Positions 27,320 to 42,769 of a DNA stretch of 64,000 nucleotides are shown one piece after another. The notes below the pieces were generated by a model, which had not been told where the DNA came from, ran no database searches, and saw only the letters and a list, made by a program, of their open reading frames with translations. The stretch is from Clavelina lepadiformis (taxonomy: Eukaryota; Chordata; Ascidiacea; Aplousobranchia; Clavelinidae): NCBI RefSeq assembly GCF_947623445.1, contig NC_135243.1, positions 19,104,479-19,168,478 on the forward strand, written 5' to 3'. Numbering within the stretch: position 1 is the first letter of the stretch; every line of letters begins with the position of its first letter. The position numbers and the translations under genes are program-made.

Positions 27320-28660
27320 CATATGGGACCTATTGGACCATGACCGCCTTCACGAACCCAATTTTTGAGGACTTAGGCTTTTTAACGTCTTGATTTCTTT
27401 TCGTTCATCTCAATTCTTGTTGCATGCGACAATTTTTCGGCTTTCACCTATATGGGAAAACATATAATAGGCGGGCACATAGTGTTAACAAAAATTGTTT
27501 TGTGAATGGCATTTTAAAGATGTAAACTATAAACTGGCAGTTATTGTGCGTAAATTATGAGAATACGTTTCATTTTGGGGCGTTGTAAACCGTTTTTCAA
27601 TCGTAAAAATCGAACATTTTTCCATTTCGGGCGATGTGGAGTTGTGGACAAACGTAGAAATATTATAACCAGTCTTTAAAACTTTTGCCTCCTCAAACTA
27701 CGACACTGATTAAAACGTTATCAAACAAAATTACTCTGTGCTTTGTGTTGAATAATAATTAATTAAATAATCATTCTGAAGTACACAATAACTAACCATA
27801 AATATTTTGTGCCTTTGACTACAAAGCAGCCATTACTATAGTACGCAAGCACACTGGCCTAAATGACACTTACGCAATACCAGCTTTGTTTATCAAAAAA
27901 CCTACCTGATCTTTGCAAAACATAAAATAGGTGGGTTATAAGGCGTTACACAATTGTTCTACGTGGCGTTTCAAAATTGTCTGCCATAAATTACCAGCTG
28001 TTTGTATAAATTTGAGAATAGCTTACATTTTATTTCGTTGCGTTTTTAAAGCGTTTTTTGAGGCGTAAAAAGGCAAAAGTTTTGCGCTCCGGGCATTTAG
28101 GGCGGGGTTGGAAAAGGCGGGAATTTCAGACCAAGTTTTCAAAAAGTGCCCCCTTAACACCCCCGGACACAAGTTTGATACATAGAGCACAATACAGTTG
28201 TATTATTACTGATATAAAAACGATTTCTTGCGTAAACCATTTAAAAAGTATTTTGCGGGGATCCCTGTCCTCCACTTAAACCATAATCACTCGTCTTACT
28301 TTTTGATGCATCGTTTTATGTTTAACAGTATTATTTTCTCGGACATTTTGTAGGCTGCGTTAAAAAATTGGTAAAATGTTTTTGTTTAACATTGTACACT
28401 ATATATCATGTATAGCATGTTGACTGCTACGTGACTCGCCGATTTGTCACGATGCGTTTCATTTTGGCCTGATTTTGTGAGTTCGGTGTTTCTTGACAAG
28501 ACCCGGTTCTCTGATATTCGACACCTCACGTTGTAGCAAATTATTTCGAGCATATTTTGGAGTTAAAATTCTCATTTTAATTTAAAAAACCAACTTGTTT
28601 GCTCGTTTTCATAACAACAAGCCATGTTTGTAACATTATGCTTCTACCAATGGTTTAGGC

Positions 28661-28897
28661 CAGGGATGTCCAACCTGCGGCCCGCGGGCCACAGTGCGGC
28701 CCACCTGAGATTTTTGTGCGGCCCACTAGTCATTTTCACTCCAAGTAGTATTTTGAGCTTTGAATCTTAGCCTAATTAAAATGTACCAGTCAGCTCTTTA
28801 TGTACCCATTTTTCTTGAAATTTAATAGGTTCTGCGGCCCAATGAATTATTTCAAGTGACAATGCGGCCCACTATAATAAAAGGTTGGACATCCCTG
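28661..28897. mobile_element. Miniature hAT element, CAGGGATGTCCAACC family, copy 2
   Basis: The ends CAGGGATGTCCAACC and GGTTGGACATCCCTG are inverse with one mismatch. The 8-bp target duplication GTTTAGGC is exact. The interior keeps the GCGGCCC words of the 6284-6574 copy, shortened by about 55 bp. Confidence 0.9.
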
Positions 28898-30491
28898 GTT
28901 TAGGCGAATGTAGCATTTTATCAGCAGGCTCTATCATGAAAAAAGTGCAGTCGCAATTATATGTTAAAACTGCTAAGTCATTTGCGTTGGAAAACATTTT
29001 ATATTTTAACTTTGCATTCGTATTTAATTTTATTTTCAGTAGTTTCAATGTGATAACAAACACAAAATGTTATTTTCTGTGTCATTCTGTGCCATTTTTT
29101 TTATCATATCATATATTTTTTGCAATTGAGTGTGGGGCGATGAAAATGGTGATAACCTTGTTACAGCATAATGGAAAACATGATTACAAACAATTGACAA
29201 AAGAGAAAAACGCGGCGAAGACTCGAGACATTACAATTTGCAACATGTTTACTATGTGTTGTAGGATTATAACGATGAATGGTAAACACGGCCACCAAAC
29301 CCAAAGGCGGTGAGGGGAGTAATATTCAAATCCAGTGTTCTAACATGAATATTTTGCAACGTCATAAAAGAAAGATACCGTAAATCTTGCAAAAAAGAGC
29401 AGATCATTTGCTATTAACCACTGTTTACACTTTAAGCTATAACTTACAGCCTGTTCAAGCTTTACGCTACTAGGCCAGTTGTGCTCTACCTTTAGGTTTA
29501 TTGCACCCTATACAAGAGATAAATATTTTGCGTCGACCATAGTAATTTTGGCAATAGGCTAAATGTCTCAATGAACACAAAATTTCATGAAACACCGAAT
29601 AGAACAAAATTTTTTCGAAAGTTCGTGAAAAATTTGAGCTTGATTTCTTGCGCAAATCTTTTTTCTATATAAGCATATCTGGGAACTGTCGGCACTAGAA
29701 TCAGAAATATCCGGATAAATATCATTGATATCCAAATTAATCTTCGGCATGTTCGATAAAGCGACACGAAATGCCAAAATAAACATTTACAACTCAATAA
29801 CTACATTTATTGAAGATAAAACTTTGAGAAACCTTGTATTTTACCGAAGTATAGGCCATGCTTTCAGTTGTGAGAACTACAAGCAAAATTTTATATTGTT
29901 AGAACGCAAGTAAATTTAGAAAAATTTACGCGAAGCAAAATTTTATATGGTATAAAACGTAAGTATATTTACTCGAGCAGATATAAAAAAAGCTTCATAA
30001 AGTTTTAGCGTTATTTTCATTAGGTTTGGGCTATTTAGTTGGATGTTGAAAACACTATCGGCTGCTTTTGCTTGTAAACTAAACCCTTGAAAATAAATAA
30101 TATGTCTGCTTTAGAGGGTAAATATAAAAGCAACATCCCGCGGCTTATACCCGAGTAGTGCAAATGGAGGTACCGAGACACCCTTGGTAGGAACCACTGT
30201 ATATACAGTAGGGGTAGTTTAGAAACGCTAGTTTTGTATTAAAGGTTTAGCGCTTCCTCGAGTAAAATGTAATTGCTTCCCAATTCAAATTAATTCTTTA
30301 TATTGTTCAAAGCATTTTTGGAAGAAAAATCCTATTTATTTCAGTCGCTCTTATTTTGTTTTATTAAAAATTTCATAGCGTTCGAGTTTTCGAAAAGGTA
30401 TTTAAATTAACATGATTTTTCCAATGCCAAGTTTTAATGACAAAATTCAATACATATACAGTAGGTCGACGCTAATGCAATTGTTATATAG

Positions 30492-31008
30492 CAGGGGTGG
30501 CCAAACTGCGGCTCTCGAGCCGCATGCGGCTCTTTGAGCCTTTGATTGCGGCTCTTTAATGAATTTGCGTTGATGAATTAGACATGCATTTTCCCGGTCT
30601 AGACGAGTTGTTTGATTAGATTATGAAACAATGCGTTCTATCACACGTAGTAACAATGGACTCATTGTTAGTAATAATCAAATTACACTCCAAAAAGTAC
30701 GTTATTGTACAGAAGTGTGCTAACTTGTACACTGTAGTTACGTAAACTGTCAGATTGAAGCTGTACGTCAGGGCTGACCTAGTTTTAAGTCTTGGTTACG
30801 GTTATAATAATAATTGCAAAAAGAGTTGGTGAAGCCCAGTTGGAGACTCATAGTCATAGTATCACCACGCAACACTAATGTTAATCAATAGCTACACTTT
30901 TTTGTGAGTGAATAAATTCGTGTTTTTTATTGTGTTTTTGTTGAAGCTCTTTTAAAACTGGAATATGTTATATGCGGCTCGAGCATGAAGCAGGTCTGGC
31001 CACCCCTG
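30492..31008. mobile_element. Miniature hAT element, CAGGGGTGGCCA family, copy 1
   Basis: The ends CAGGGGTGGCCAAACTGCGG and GGTCTGGCCACCCCTG form an inverted repeat. The 8-bp target duplication TTATATAG is exact. The interior starts with CTCGAGCCGCATGCGGCTC palindromic words. An inverted, interrupted relative is at 38712-40300. Confidence 0.9.
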
Positions 31009-31399
31009 TTATATAGGAACAAACTACGTTGAGTGTTTGATCAATTAAACTATTTACTGTATATCAAAATTTCCGTATATTCGTCAAAAACCACAAATGT
31101 CAGAAATGTTCAATTTTTTTTAGTATATTTCAGTATGATTGTTCACAGATCAACGCAAAAATTTAAACAAAGTTCTGAGTATGGATATAATGTATATAAT
31201 ATGTGTAACCAAGATTTTCCTTGGCCAGGAAACCTCCCGCTTTTACGGCTATGCATCAAGCATTATAAAAGTTAGTTGCACACTTTTATATTCCATTACA
31301 ATATTTCCACATAATGAACTTTTAATTTCACTGATTTGTCTAACAACTCGTCCAAAAGCAGTCGCCACAAAACAAAGTGGCCAGAATATATCTCAAGTC

Positions 31400-33277
<1,878 letters not shown>

Positions 33278-33344
33278 ATTCGTGGTTTCGATGTTTTCGC
33301 TTCTGCAAACTTTGCTTATTTTTGTCAGCGCATTTCGAACCATT

Positions 33345-33354
33345 CCTTTATAAA
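33345..33354 (-). promoter_or_regulatory. TATA box of luciferase-like copy 2
   Basis: TTTATAAAGG on the minus strand, 68-77 bases before the start codon and followed by GAATGGTTCGA as in copy 1. Confidence 0.65.
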
Positions 33355-34919
33355 GAAAACGCGACGTGCCATGATGCAGCAAAAAGATACGCTCGATCTT
33401 GGCGTAAAACGTTATTTCGCTTGCACTGTGGCTAGACAAAATAATTTGTAAAGTCATTGTTCTAAAATTTTCACTCGAGTCCAGTATTACGGCCTTTTTA
33501 CCTTTCATTTAAATAAACCTACCTGATCCAGAATTCTTATCTCATTGGGGTAACCATATCCATAATAAAAATCGCTCGTGAAAAAAATCAAACTCGCGTT
33601 TCCCATTTGAAGATGTTCACATTTGATATGTTTCAGTATATTATTGTAGTTTTTTATTCACTATTAATGGTTTGGTATAATTACGCCATTTCCCTGCAAA
33701 CAAGCCGTGGTATTATAAGTGTACTGTACAATGATCTGTAAAGAGGATGTGCATGTTTTAGACATATAGTTGAAATATAGGTACGGTATATAGTCTACTT
33801 TTTCTCTTTCCGACTTTCAAAGAAAAGACAGCATTTCAGTTGAAATATTTAGCTTAGTCATCATGACTGTTTGAGCCAATATGTCAAATAGGAAATACCG
33901 CTTTTGTTAGGACCAGTTTTTGCAGCAACAGGTTGCTTGACACAGCACTTTTACTGTCAGGCTACTGTGTGACGACGATAACGTTTTGTTAATCGTAAAA
34001 TGCTTACTAAATTTGTCTTTGTATAGTCGATATCTAAAGAGTTTATACTGTAGAAGGCCGGGAATCAGCTTCGTCACATGTGAAATTACAATACTCAACA
34101 ATTCAAATGAAGTTCTTATGTAATTCAAATTAAATGCCTTTTTTACTTGCTGATTTAAGCAAAATTGTCGTTGTGATTGTCATTGAAGTAAAATACTGTA
34201 TATCCAAAGAAACAGAGACTTTAATATTCCAGGAGTAGGTTAAATGCGTCAGTATATGTTGCAATTACGTGCAAGTTTTCCATTTTAAAAAGCTTAGTTA
34301 GTATAAAGTTATATCAAAAACATTTAAAAACATTTGTTTTTGCAAGTTTATACAACTTGTATAAATACTTTAATAGAATTATAAAGAATCACTTATATTT
34401 TCGAATCTGTCTTTAATAATTTTTACAACATGTTTTCCTTGTAGTTGTTTAATTGACGATAAGTAAACGCTTCGTGTATTATCGTACATTAAATCAATTT
34501 AAATTTAACTGATTACATCAATTTTTGTTGATAGCTTGATAAGATGCTTATATTTCTGCGTTAAGAGAGTGTAGCATTTTATTAAGACAGCATATAATGA
34601 AAAAAGCCGGCAGTTGCTGCTATTTCTACTAACTGGAACGAATACAACCAGTAAGTTCAATGCAAACGATCTTTTGTTCCATTACTCGCCACCGGTAGTT
34701 GTATGTACACTCGCTGTAGCCATTATATAATTCATTATGAACTCGAATTTGGCGCGCAGAGTGTCAAGAGTATCACGTTCGACCTTTAGGTTTGTTTATC
34801 TTACGGAGCTACGACTTGGCATCTAAAAATGGTTTACACAGTGGCGTGGGCGGGGCGAGAAGGGTTGTCGCCAAATTTGCATGAGCGCAAAAATAAGACT
34901 TATTCTTATATTTTTGAAG

Positions 34920-35000
34920 AACCTATATCTATATCTATATCTATATTTATATTTATGTATATCTATATCTATATATATATTTATATCTATAACCTATCTA
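34920..35000. repeat. TATATC-type microsatellite
   Basis: Imperfect hexamer repeat ATCTAT/ATTTAT over about 80 bp. Confidence 0.85.
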
Positions 35001-37115
35001 TATTTTAAAACAAATATATGTCAAAAATTTTTCTATATTTTAGTCTTAGTTAGGTTCAGAAGATTCATCTTTGTAACAGGCTTAACACAATTTTATCATG
35101 GTGCGAACGGAAAAATATAAAAAACACATAGGGTATAATTTGGCCAATAAAACTAACATGACGTTCTGTTTGTTATAGTTATAGGAAATATTAAATGGGA
35201 AACTTGTTTATCTGCAAAGACTCACAAGCTTATAATATTTTAAAACTCATGTTATTAGAACAATGAAAAAACAATCGAAATAGAAAAGTACACAACGCAG
35301 CTAAAGATCTTTTTGATAATTTCATCAAAAATGCACTTTTCCCAAAATTACCATAAAGGTAAACTATATACGGAGGCTATGCATTAAATTGAATCAAAAT
35401 ACTTTGACGTTATGTAGCCTACGTAGGCTTCCAAGTAAAATTGCACAAAACTTGCGCATCGGATTTTGCCAAGAAAAACAAATTATACATTTTACTTTCG
35501 ACAAGGATAAATGTAGGAAAGAAGTTGCTACAAAAATTCATAGAAAATCGCATTTCGTGTTTCGTTCGATCAATTACTTTATTCTTTCGGCTGATATTTA
35601 AACGCTTCAAAGGTCAATGTAAACCTTATTGTTAAACAATTATATTTTGAGGTCATACATTTTTCCAAAATTACTACTTAAATTAATCATGACGCATTAC
35701 TGTTGAGGAGTTGATTGGTTTACCATGGTTATCCAATATCCATGATGGAACAAAATATCTTTCGGTAAATCGCTCAATAAATACCAGGAAAGTTTAACTT
35801 TTGCGCTTAATTTTTATTAATGCCATGTCGAACATAATTACATAACCCATAAAAGACGAATGTAAGGTCTTGTTTATGATCCTAAGATCGAAAACCCTTG
35901 CAGGCGCAACAGATGTAGGAAATACACTGCCTGTCGAAACTAGAGCCTAGCTAACTTTAGATAACAAGTAAACACAGCGGCACTGTGTTGTGGTGGTACG
36001 TCTTTCAGTGCAAACTGCATGGTTTTCTATATAAATTAAAATAACACCTATGAAAACAAAGAAAAAGTGTCACGGGAATATTTTTATGCACTTGTTTTTA
36101 GAAACACTGCATTTTAATGTTATATAATCCAGTTTTTAAGGTACTAGTTTGCGGTGTAGTTTGTTATTGTATAATAATATTTTACTGTTGTGGCACTTGT
36201 GACTCTTTTTGTCGTTTTTAGCAAATTGTAGATGTAGATACACGTACACGGTTTACGCCTTTACCCACAACTCCCCCCGAGGCATGTTACGCTGCCCACA
36301 ATTACAATCTCACACCCTAATGATAATTAGTTGATTACGCTGTGGTTTGGTGGACAAGAGTTTTTGTACTGGTCATTCTAGGTTTTGGTTTAATACAAGA
36401 AAGACGGTTGTTTTTATTGAAGGGATGCAAATACCTTTGTTTTTATTCTGCACACGCAAAAGTTAAGAAATGGAATGCTAATAAAAGTTATGAGAGCATA
36501 GGCGGGCTAATTGACTAGCCGTAAAAGCGGGAAGTTTCCTGGTTAAAGAAAAGCTTGGTTACAAAAGCTCACCAAACCGTCTAACAAGCACAGCAGGTAT
36601 TTTATGTAACAAATACACAAATAAATATCGCATTCACTTAACGAGCGTTTTTCGGACCAGGTATGGTTTAATTATCATCCACGTTCTTCGGAGTAATTAA
36701 ATACACAAATGTGCAAATGAATACGTGTAGAATAAATATTGACCATTAAGAAGTAAACGATTGCTCAAAAAAGGCAATAATGTAAAAAACTTACCAAAAT
36801 GCAATCAGATAACGGTATATAAATCCAACAAAAGTATAACATAATCCTTAAATCAAAAACTTAAAATTTTCTAAGGGCTTCTACAAGATGAAATAATAAA
36901 ATGCACTCACTATCATACGTCGTTGTTGATTAACTGATAAACTCTACAAACTCTAACAAAATACCCGCTTACTGTGACCTCTAGCTTATGAGTGCACAAC
37001 AAAGAATTTTTAAAAGACGGCAGCACGATCGATATTAACCACGAGCGCGACCAAGCGATAGCGCACAAGCCAAATCTCGAAAAAATATAGTGACGATTTA
37101 CCATGTAACAATGAG

Positions 37116-37158
37116 CGTTAGGCGTATGGCGTATGGCGTATGGCGTATGGCGTATGGC
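37116..37158. repeat. Seven-base tandem repeat GGCGTAT
   Basis: About six head-to-tail copies of GGCGTAT, starting with one variant unit. No other feature explains it. Confidence 0.85.
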
Positions 37159-37590
37159 AATTTCTCCAGAAAAGTCTCATGTCATTTGTGACTTACCTTT
37201 ATTTCTGTAAAAAAGTGACCAAGAAGAATTTTTTTTCACATGTAAACAGGAAAAGTACATTTTCCAATTGTATTGTTCAAAACATCTCACATATTAGAGT
37301 TTTCAGCTTAAACAGAACAATGTAAACAAAACTTAACATAACGTTTGACTTACAAGACAGTATATTGTCAAAGAAGCATTACAGTGTTTGTGTATACGAG
37401 TATGCCGCTATAGAATCTATGGAAAATCAAGAACCGAAACGAAGCTTTGAAGTTAAGAGTTATAAATGAGCTGTTTTCAAATGTTACTCGATTTTAAGTT
37501 ACAGTTAAAATGTTTTCATAAATGTTGAGGCAAAATAAAATCGTACTGTTATGTAGTCATCAGTCATTATCATAATCAGTATCAAATTTT

Positions 37591-37707
37591 AATTAGTGGC
37601 GAGACAGCGCGGGATAGGACTGAGTGAGATATGACCTTTCTCGCATTGATATGATGACGTCACCATCGGTTTTGCATGGATAAAGAAAAAAAATCTTAAT
37701 TTTTAAC
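37591..37707 (-). pseudogene. Eroded luciferase-like exon 2 fragment
   Basis: Read against exon 2 of the intact copies, the order of GCGAGACAGCGCGGGATAGG, GACTGAGTGAGATATGACC, TGATATGATGACGTCA and TTTTGCATGGA mirrors the coding block for [11 protein letters not shown] to APDLIG, with many changes. The frame is destroyed, and I found no neighbouring exons of this copy. Confidence 0.6.
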
Positions 37708-39018
37708 AAAACTAAAAGCGGTAATGCTCGCTAACTACTACAACTAAAAAGTTTGGAATTATCAATAAAAAGGGGCTAGTCACACTATTGTAATTAATCA
37801 TATATATTAAACGGTTTGTACTGTAGCACTTTCTCAATAAGTTTTCATGATTTTGGTGGTAAAGTAACAGACCAAGAGGTAGAACTAAAAAAACGTTTAA
37901 GAGGCTTCTTCAAGTATTAGCATAAAAAGCTTCTTATTACATTACTGCTTATTGTTTTTTTTTGTTATCAGATTGTAATCATATGTTTAATTATATCATA
38001 ATTACTTTATTTTATCATATTGTTTAATTTTGGCCATGAACGGAACGGAATGCAAAATGCTATCTTTTCTTGAATAGCGTATAGCAGTAGCATTTAACAA
38101 CATGCTAACAGTTATAGCACAAAAAAGACTCATGGAACGTTAAGAAACGAGAAACAATGGAAAAGCTCAAAAGGAATCTCATGCACTTCACAATGGAAAT
38201 CTCAGATCGTAATAAAAATTTTTTCCACTTGATTGAGGTAATTTGGACATTGTCGTTGTAAACAAAATTTATAGAAAAACCACATAGGCTACAAAATTTG
38301 AAGTATTTGGTTAAAGTAGTTTCATTAGGCCCGATTAGGGTTTGTTATAACTATCACCCGCACAAACCCCAACAGTTTTAGTTGATTAACAGTAATACTG
38401 GAAGTCGGAGGTTCCCAGCCTTTTATGGTTTGCGACACCCTTTTTTCAGTATAAAAAATCCAGGGCACCTTAAGTGCTTTTCAGCTTTTGAATTTATGTT
38501 GTTTATGAGCTGGTCTGCTGGTCAGCGGTAACGTGAAAAGGTTTTATATCGGGGTTTTTAAAACAAAACAAAGTTCTTTGTGATTAAACTGTTACACTGT
38601 AAGTCTCCTTGTTCGTTGGAAATTTTGCAAGGATGCCGCCGCAAACCGGTTAAAAACACTGTCAGATAAACCCAGGTAAGACGTATACTGACCTTGTGTC
38701 ACGCTATTGGCCAGGGGTGGCCAGACCTGCTTCATGCTCGAGCCGATTCCAGTTTTAAAAGAGCCACAACACAAACACAATAAAAATTCGAATTTATTCA
38801 CTCACAACGAAGTGTAGCTATTGATAAACATTAGTGCTGCGTGGTGATACTATGAGTCTTCACCAACTCTTTTTGCAATTATTAGTATAACGTAACCAAG
38901 ACTTAAAACTAGGTCAGCCCTGACGTACAGCTTCAATCTGACAGTGTTTAACTACAGTGTATAAGTTAGCACACTTCGGTACAATAATGTAGTTTTTGGA
39001 GTGTAATTTCATTATTAC

Positions 39019-40113
39019 TAGGGCCATTTTTATTTTGACCTAAAAAAATTTTTTTTTGACTTTATTTTTATCAAATTTTGACTTTATTTTGACCTAACGA
39101 AATTGCTTATTTGTAGAGGCCACAGTTCTTCCTCCAGTTACCCAAACATAATATTTTGTCGATTTCAGACCCAAACGTAATATTTTGTCGAAAAGTCAAG
39201 GTGTTTTATGGATTATAAAAAGTGCGTCGTGTTCTTTGGCGTTAGATTTAGGTAGCTTGTGTTATTTTGTCCTTGTGAAAAGGGCACTTTGCCTCGATTT
39301 TCTCCGAATTGTAAATTCTAATAAACAGCAAATTAAACAGGGAAGAAGTAATGTAACCCCCTTCACGCGGCATAAGGATTAATTTATTTAAATACGTAAC
39401 AATGAATAAACAATGGACAATTTGCGATAAAAGTTACTGCTGATCCAAGTGGGCATTGTGACTTATTTCCTGCTTTTATGGGTTAATATGGTTTAATTGT
39501 GTCGCAGTTCCTGATTTACAATGCTTCCACGAGGATTTTTACAAAAATTACTCTCAAGAAACACAAAAACTTTGTCAAAAGCCATAATTTGACAAATTTT
39601 GACTTTATTGAAAATTTTGACTTTATTGTAAATTTTGACTTTATTTTGACCTATAAACTTCTTAGAAACAATCCCCTAGGTCAGGGGTTCCCAACCGGTG
39701 GTACGCGTACCACTAGTGGTACGCGGGAGCTTTTCAGGTGGTACGCGAGCAGCTCTCCGTTGCATGCGATATACAGTATAGTAGTATAACAATTTAATTT
39801 TGAGTTGCTAAAATATGCGAACAACACTTTTATTTCTTTCCGTACTAAATTCTCTGCACTCAGTAAGCTACTTTTGTCGATCTTACTCCCTGCTGTCATT
39901 GTTATTAATACAATGCTGCTGTGCGAATATTGGATCAAATTAGTTGTTTTGAAAATAGTGGTACGTGTTGACAATCCGTGGTGGCTAAGTGGTACGAGAA
40001 CATAAAAAGGTTGGGAACCCCTGCCCTAGGTGCTGAAAACAATTTTATTCTTTGATTCGTGGTCAGACGAGGTCCTTAAAAATTTTTGACTTTATTGACT
40101 TTTGCGGGCCCTA
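39019..40113. mobile_element. hAT miniature with TTTTGACCT words, nested in the previous element
   Basis: The ends TAGGGCC and GGGCCCTA sit between exact 8-bp target duplications ATTATTAC (39011-39018 and 40114-40121). The uninterrupted host sequence at 30660-30700 confirms the empty site. Internal words TTTTGACCTAAA and TTTTGACTTTATTTTGAC relate it to 13083-13622. Confidence 0.85.
39682..40023. mobile_element. Miniature hAT element, CAGGGGTTCCCAACC family, innermost of the nest
   Basis: The ends CAGGGGTTCCCAACC and GGTTGGGAACCCCTG are perfect inverses. The 8-bp target duplication CCCTAGGT is exact. The interior repeats GGTACGCG words. Confidence 0.93.
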
Positions 40114-40672
40114 ATTATTACTAACAATGAGTCCATTGTTACTACGTGTGATAGAACGCATTGTTTCATAATCTGATCAAACAACTCGTCTTGACCGGGA
40201 AAATGCATGTCTAATTCAACAATGCTAATTCATTAAAGAGCCGCAATTAAAGGCTCAAAGAGCCGCATGCGGCTCGAGAGCCGCAGTTTGGCCACCCCTG
40301 CTATATGGTGTGATACACAGGGATGTAGTGCTGCCGTAGTGCCACTCTGACAACTATAAGCGAGCCCCGGCAGCACTTACGTTTATTTTATGAAGGTAGT
40401 GAAGGCATAAACAAATTGTGACACATAGCCTATACGAGTATAAGAAATGACACGCTTTAATCAGGCTTTATATACAGAGCACCGGCTCCTATCAAATTGA
40501 CACTGCGCCCCTAGTTGTACACCTGTATAATTATTAGGACTGAATGAGGATAATGATTGCCTGTAATGATTGTATTTGTACTGTATTTCACTAATTTACC
40601 GAATCAATAACTGACCTATGTGACCAATGCATACATGACAAGGTGAAATAGCTTTCAACTATGTCTCAAGTA

Positions 40673-42298
<1,626 letters not shown>

Positions 42299-42360
42299 CC
42301 TATTTATGTTTTCGATATCTTCACTTTTGCAAACTTTGCTTGATTTCTTTAAGCGCAAGT

Positions 42361-42370
42361 CGTTTATATA
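42361..42370 (-). promoter_or_regulatory. TATA box of luciferase-like copy 3
   Basis: TATATAAACG on the minus strand, 63-72 bases before the start codon. This is the position of the TATA element in copies 1 and 2, though the bases after it differ. Confidence 0.55.
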
Positions 42371-42769
42371 GATGATGAGACGTGCCATGATTCCGCAAAA
42401 ACATTTGTTTTTTCTTGTATCTACTTTTGCTTATACGCCGTGACGGAGTGAAATAGTTCGTCATTGTGACACTTATAATGAAGGTATCAGCCTATCACAA
42501 ACTCAATTGGTTTGCTGCAATGAGAAACCTGATTTAATAAATGGTCTTACTGTGAGTCATGTTGTGTCTGACTTGACTCCTTCAGAAGATACCTGCTCCT
42601 CCCATACAGCATCATCTCGTTTGCTTCACTATAAAAATCGTAGCATCATCTGGAATCTCGAGATTCTACTCTTTATTTGTCCTTTACCACAAAGCACTAC
42701 CACCTGTGATGGCGCCAAAGGTAGAATGCCTAGCTATTACAACACAGTCAGTTACCTTGCTGTTACATG

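Larger units (their letters stand above)
27320..31399. other. Intergenic region with repeats and two hAT miniatures
   Basis: No gene recognised. About 200 bp at 27455-27660 recurs in diverged form at 27915-28110 (shared order of ATAATAGGCGGG or AAATAGGTGGG, then GAGAATA, then a GGGC-rich tail), an old tandem duplication. Two hAT miniatures lie at 28661-28897 and 30492-31008. Confidence 0.4.
33278..38711. other. Flank of luciferase-like copy 2 and gene-poor sequence
   Basis: From 33300 to about 34000 the sequence is the duplicated 5' flank shared with copy 1. Beyond it I recognise no gene. A TATATC-type microsatellite lies at 34920-35000, a seven-base tandem repeat at 37116-37158 and an eroded luciferase-like exon at 37591-37707. 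A lone hAT-like end (GGTTCCCAGCCTTTTATGG) sits at about 38411. Confidence 0.45.
38712..40300. mobile_element. Miniature hAT element, CAGGGGTGGCCA family, copy 2 (inverted, interrupted)
   Basis: The ends CAGGGGTGGCCAGACC and TTTGGCCACCCCTG correspond to the inverse of the element at 30492-31008. Flanks CTATTGGC and CTATATGG match imperfectly. Its two halves (38712-39018 and 40114-40300) are separated by a second hAT element, itself interrupted by a third. Confidence 0.85.

Noticed and set aside
28885-29313. 142-codon open frame
   Set aside because: It begins in the end of a hAT miniature and is AT-rich low-complexity sequence without motifs.
39499-39789. 96-codon open frame at 39.5 kb
   Set aside because: It crosses from one nested transposon into another and consists of the TTTTGACTTTA repeat.
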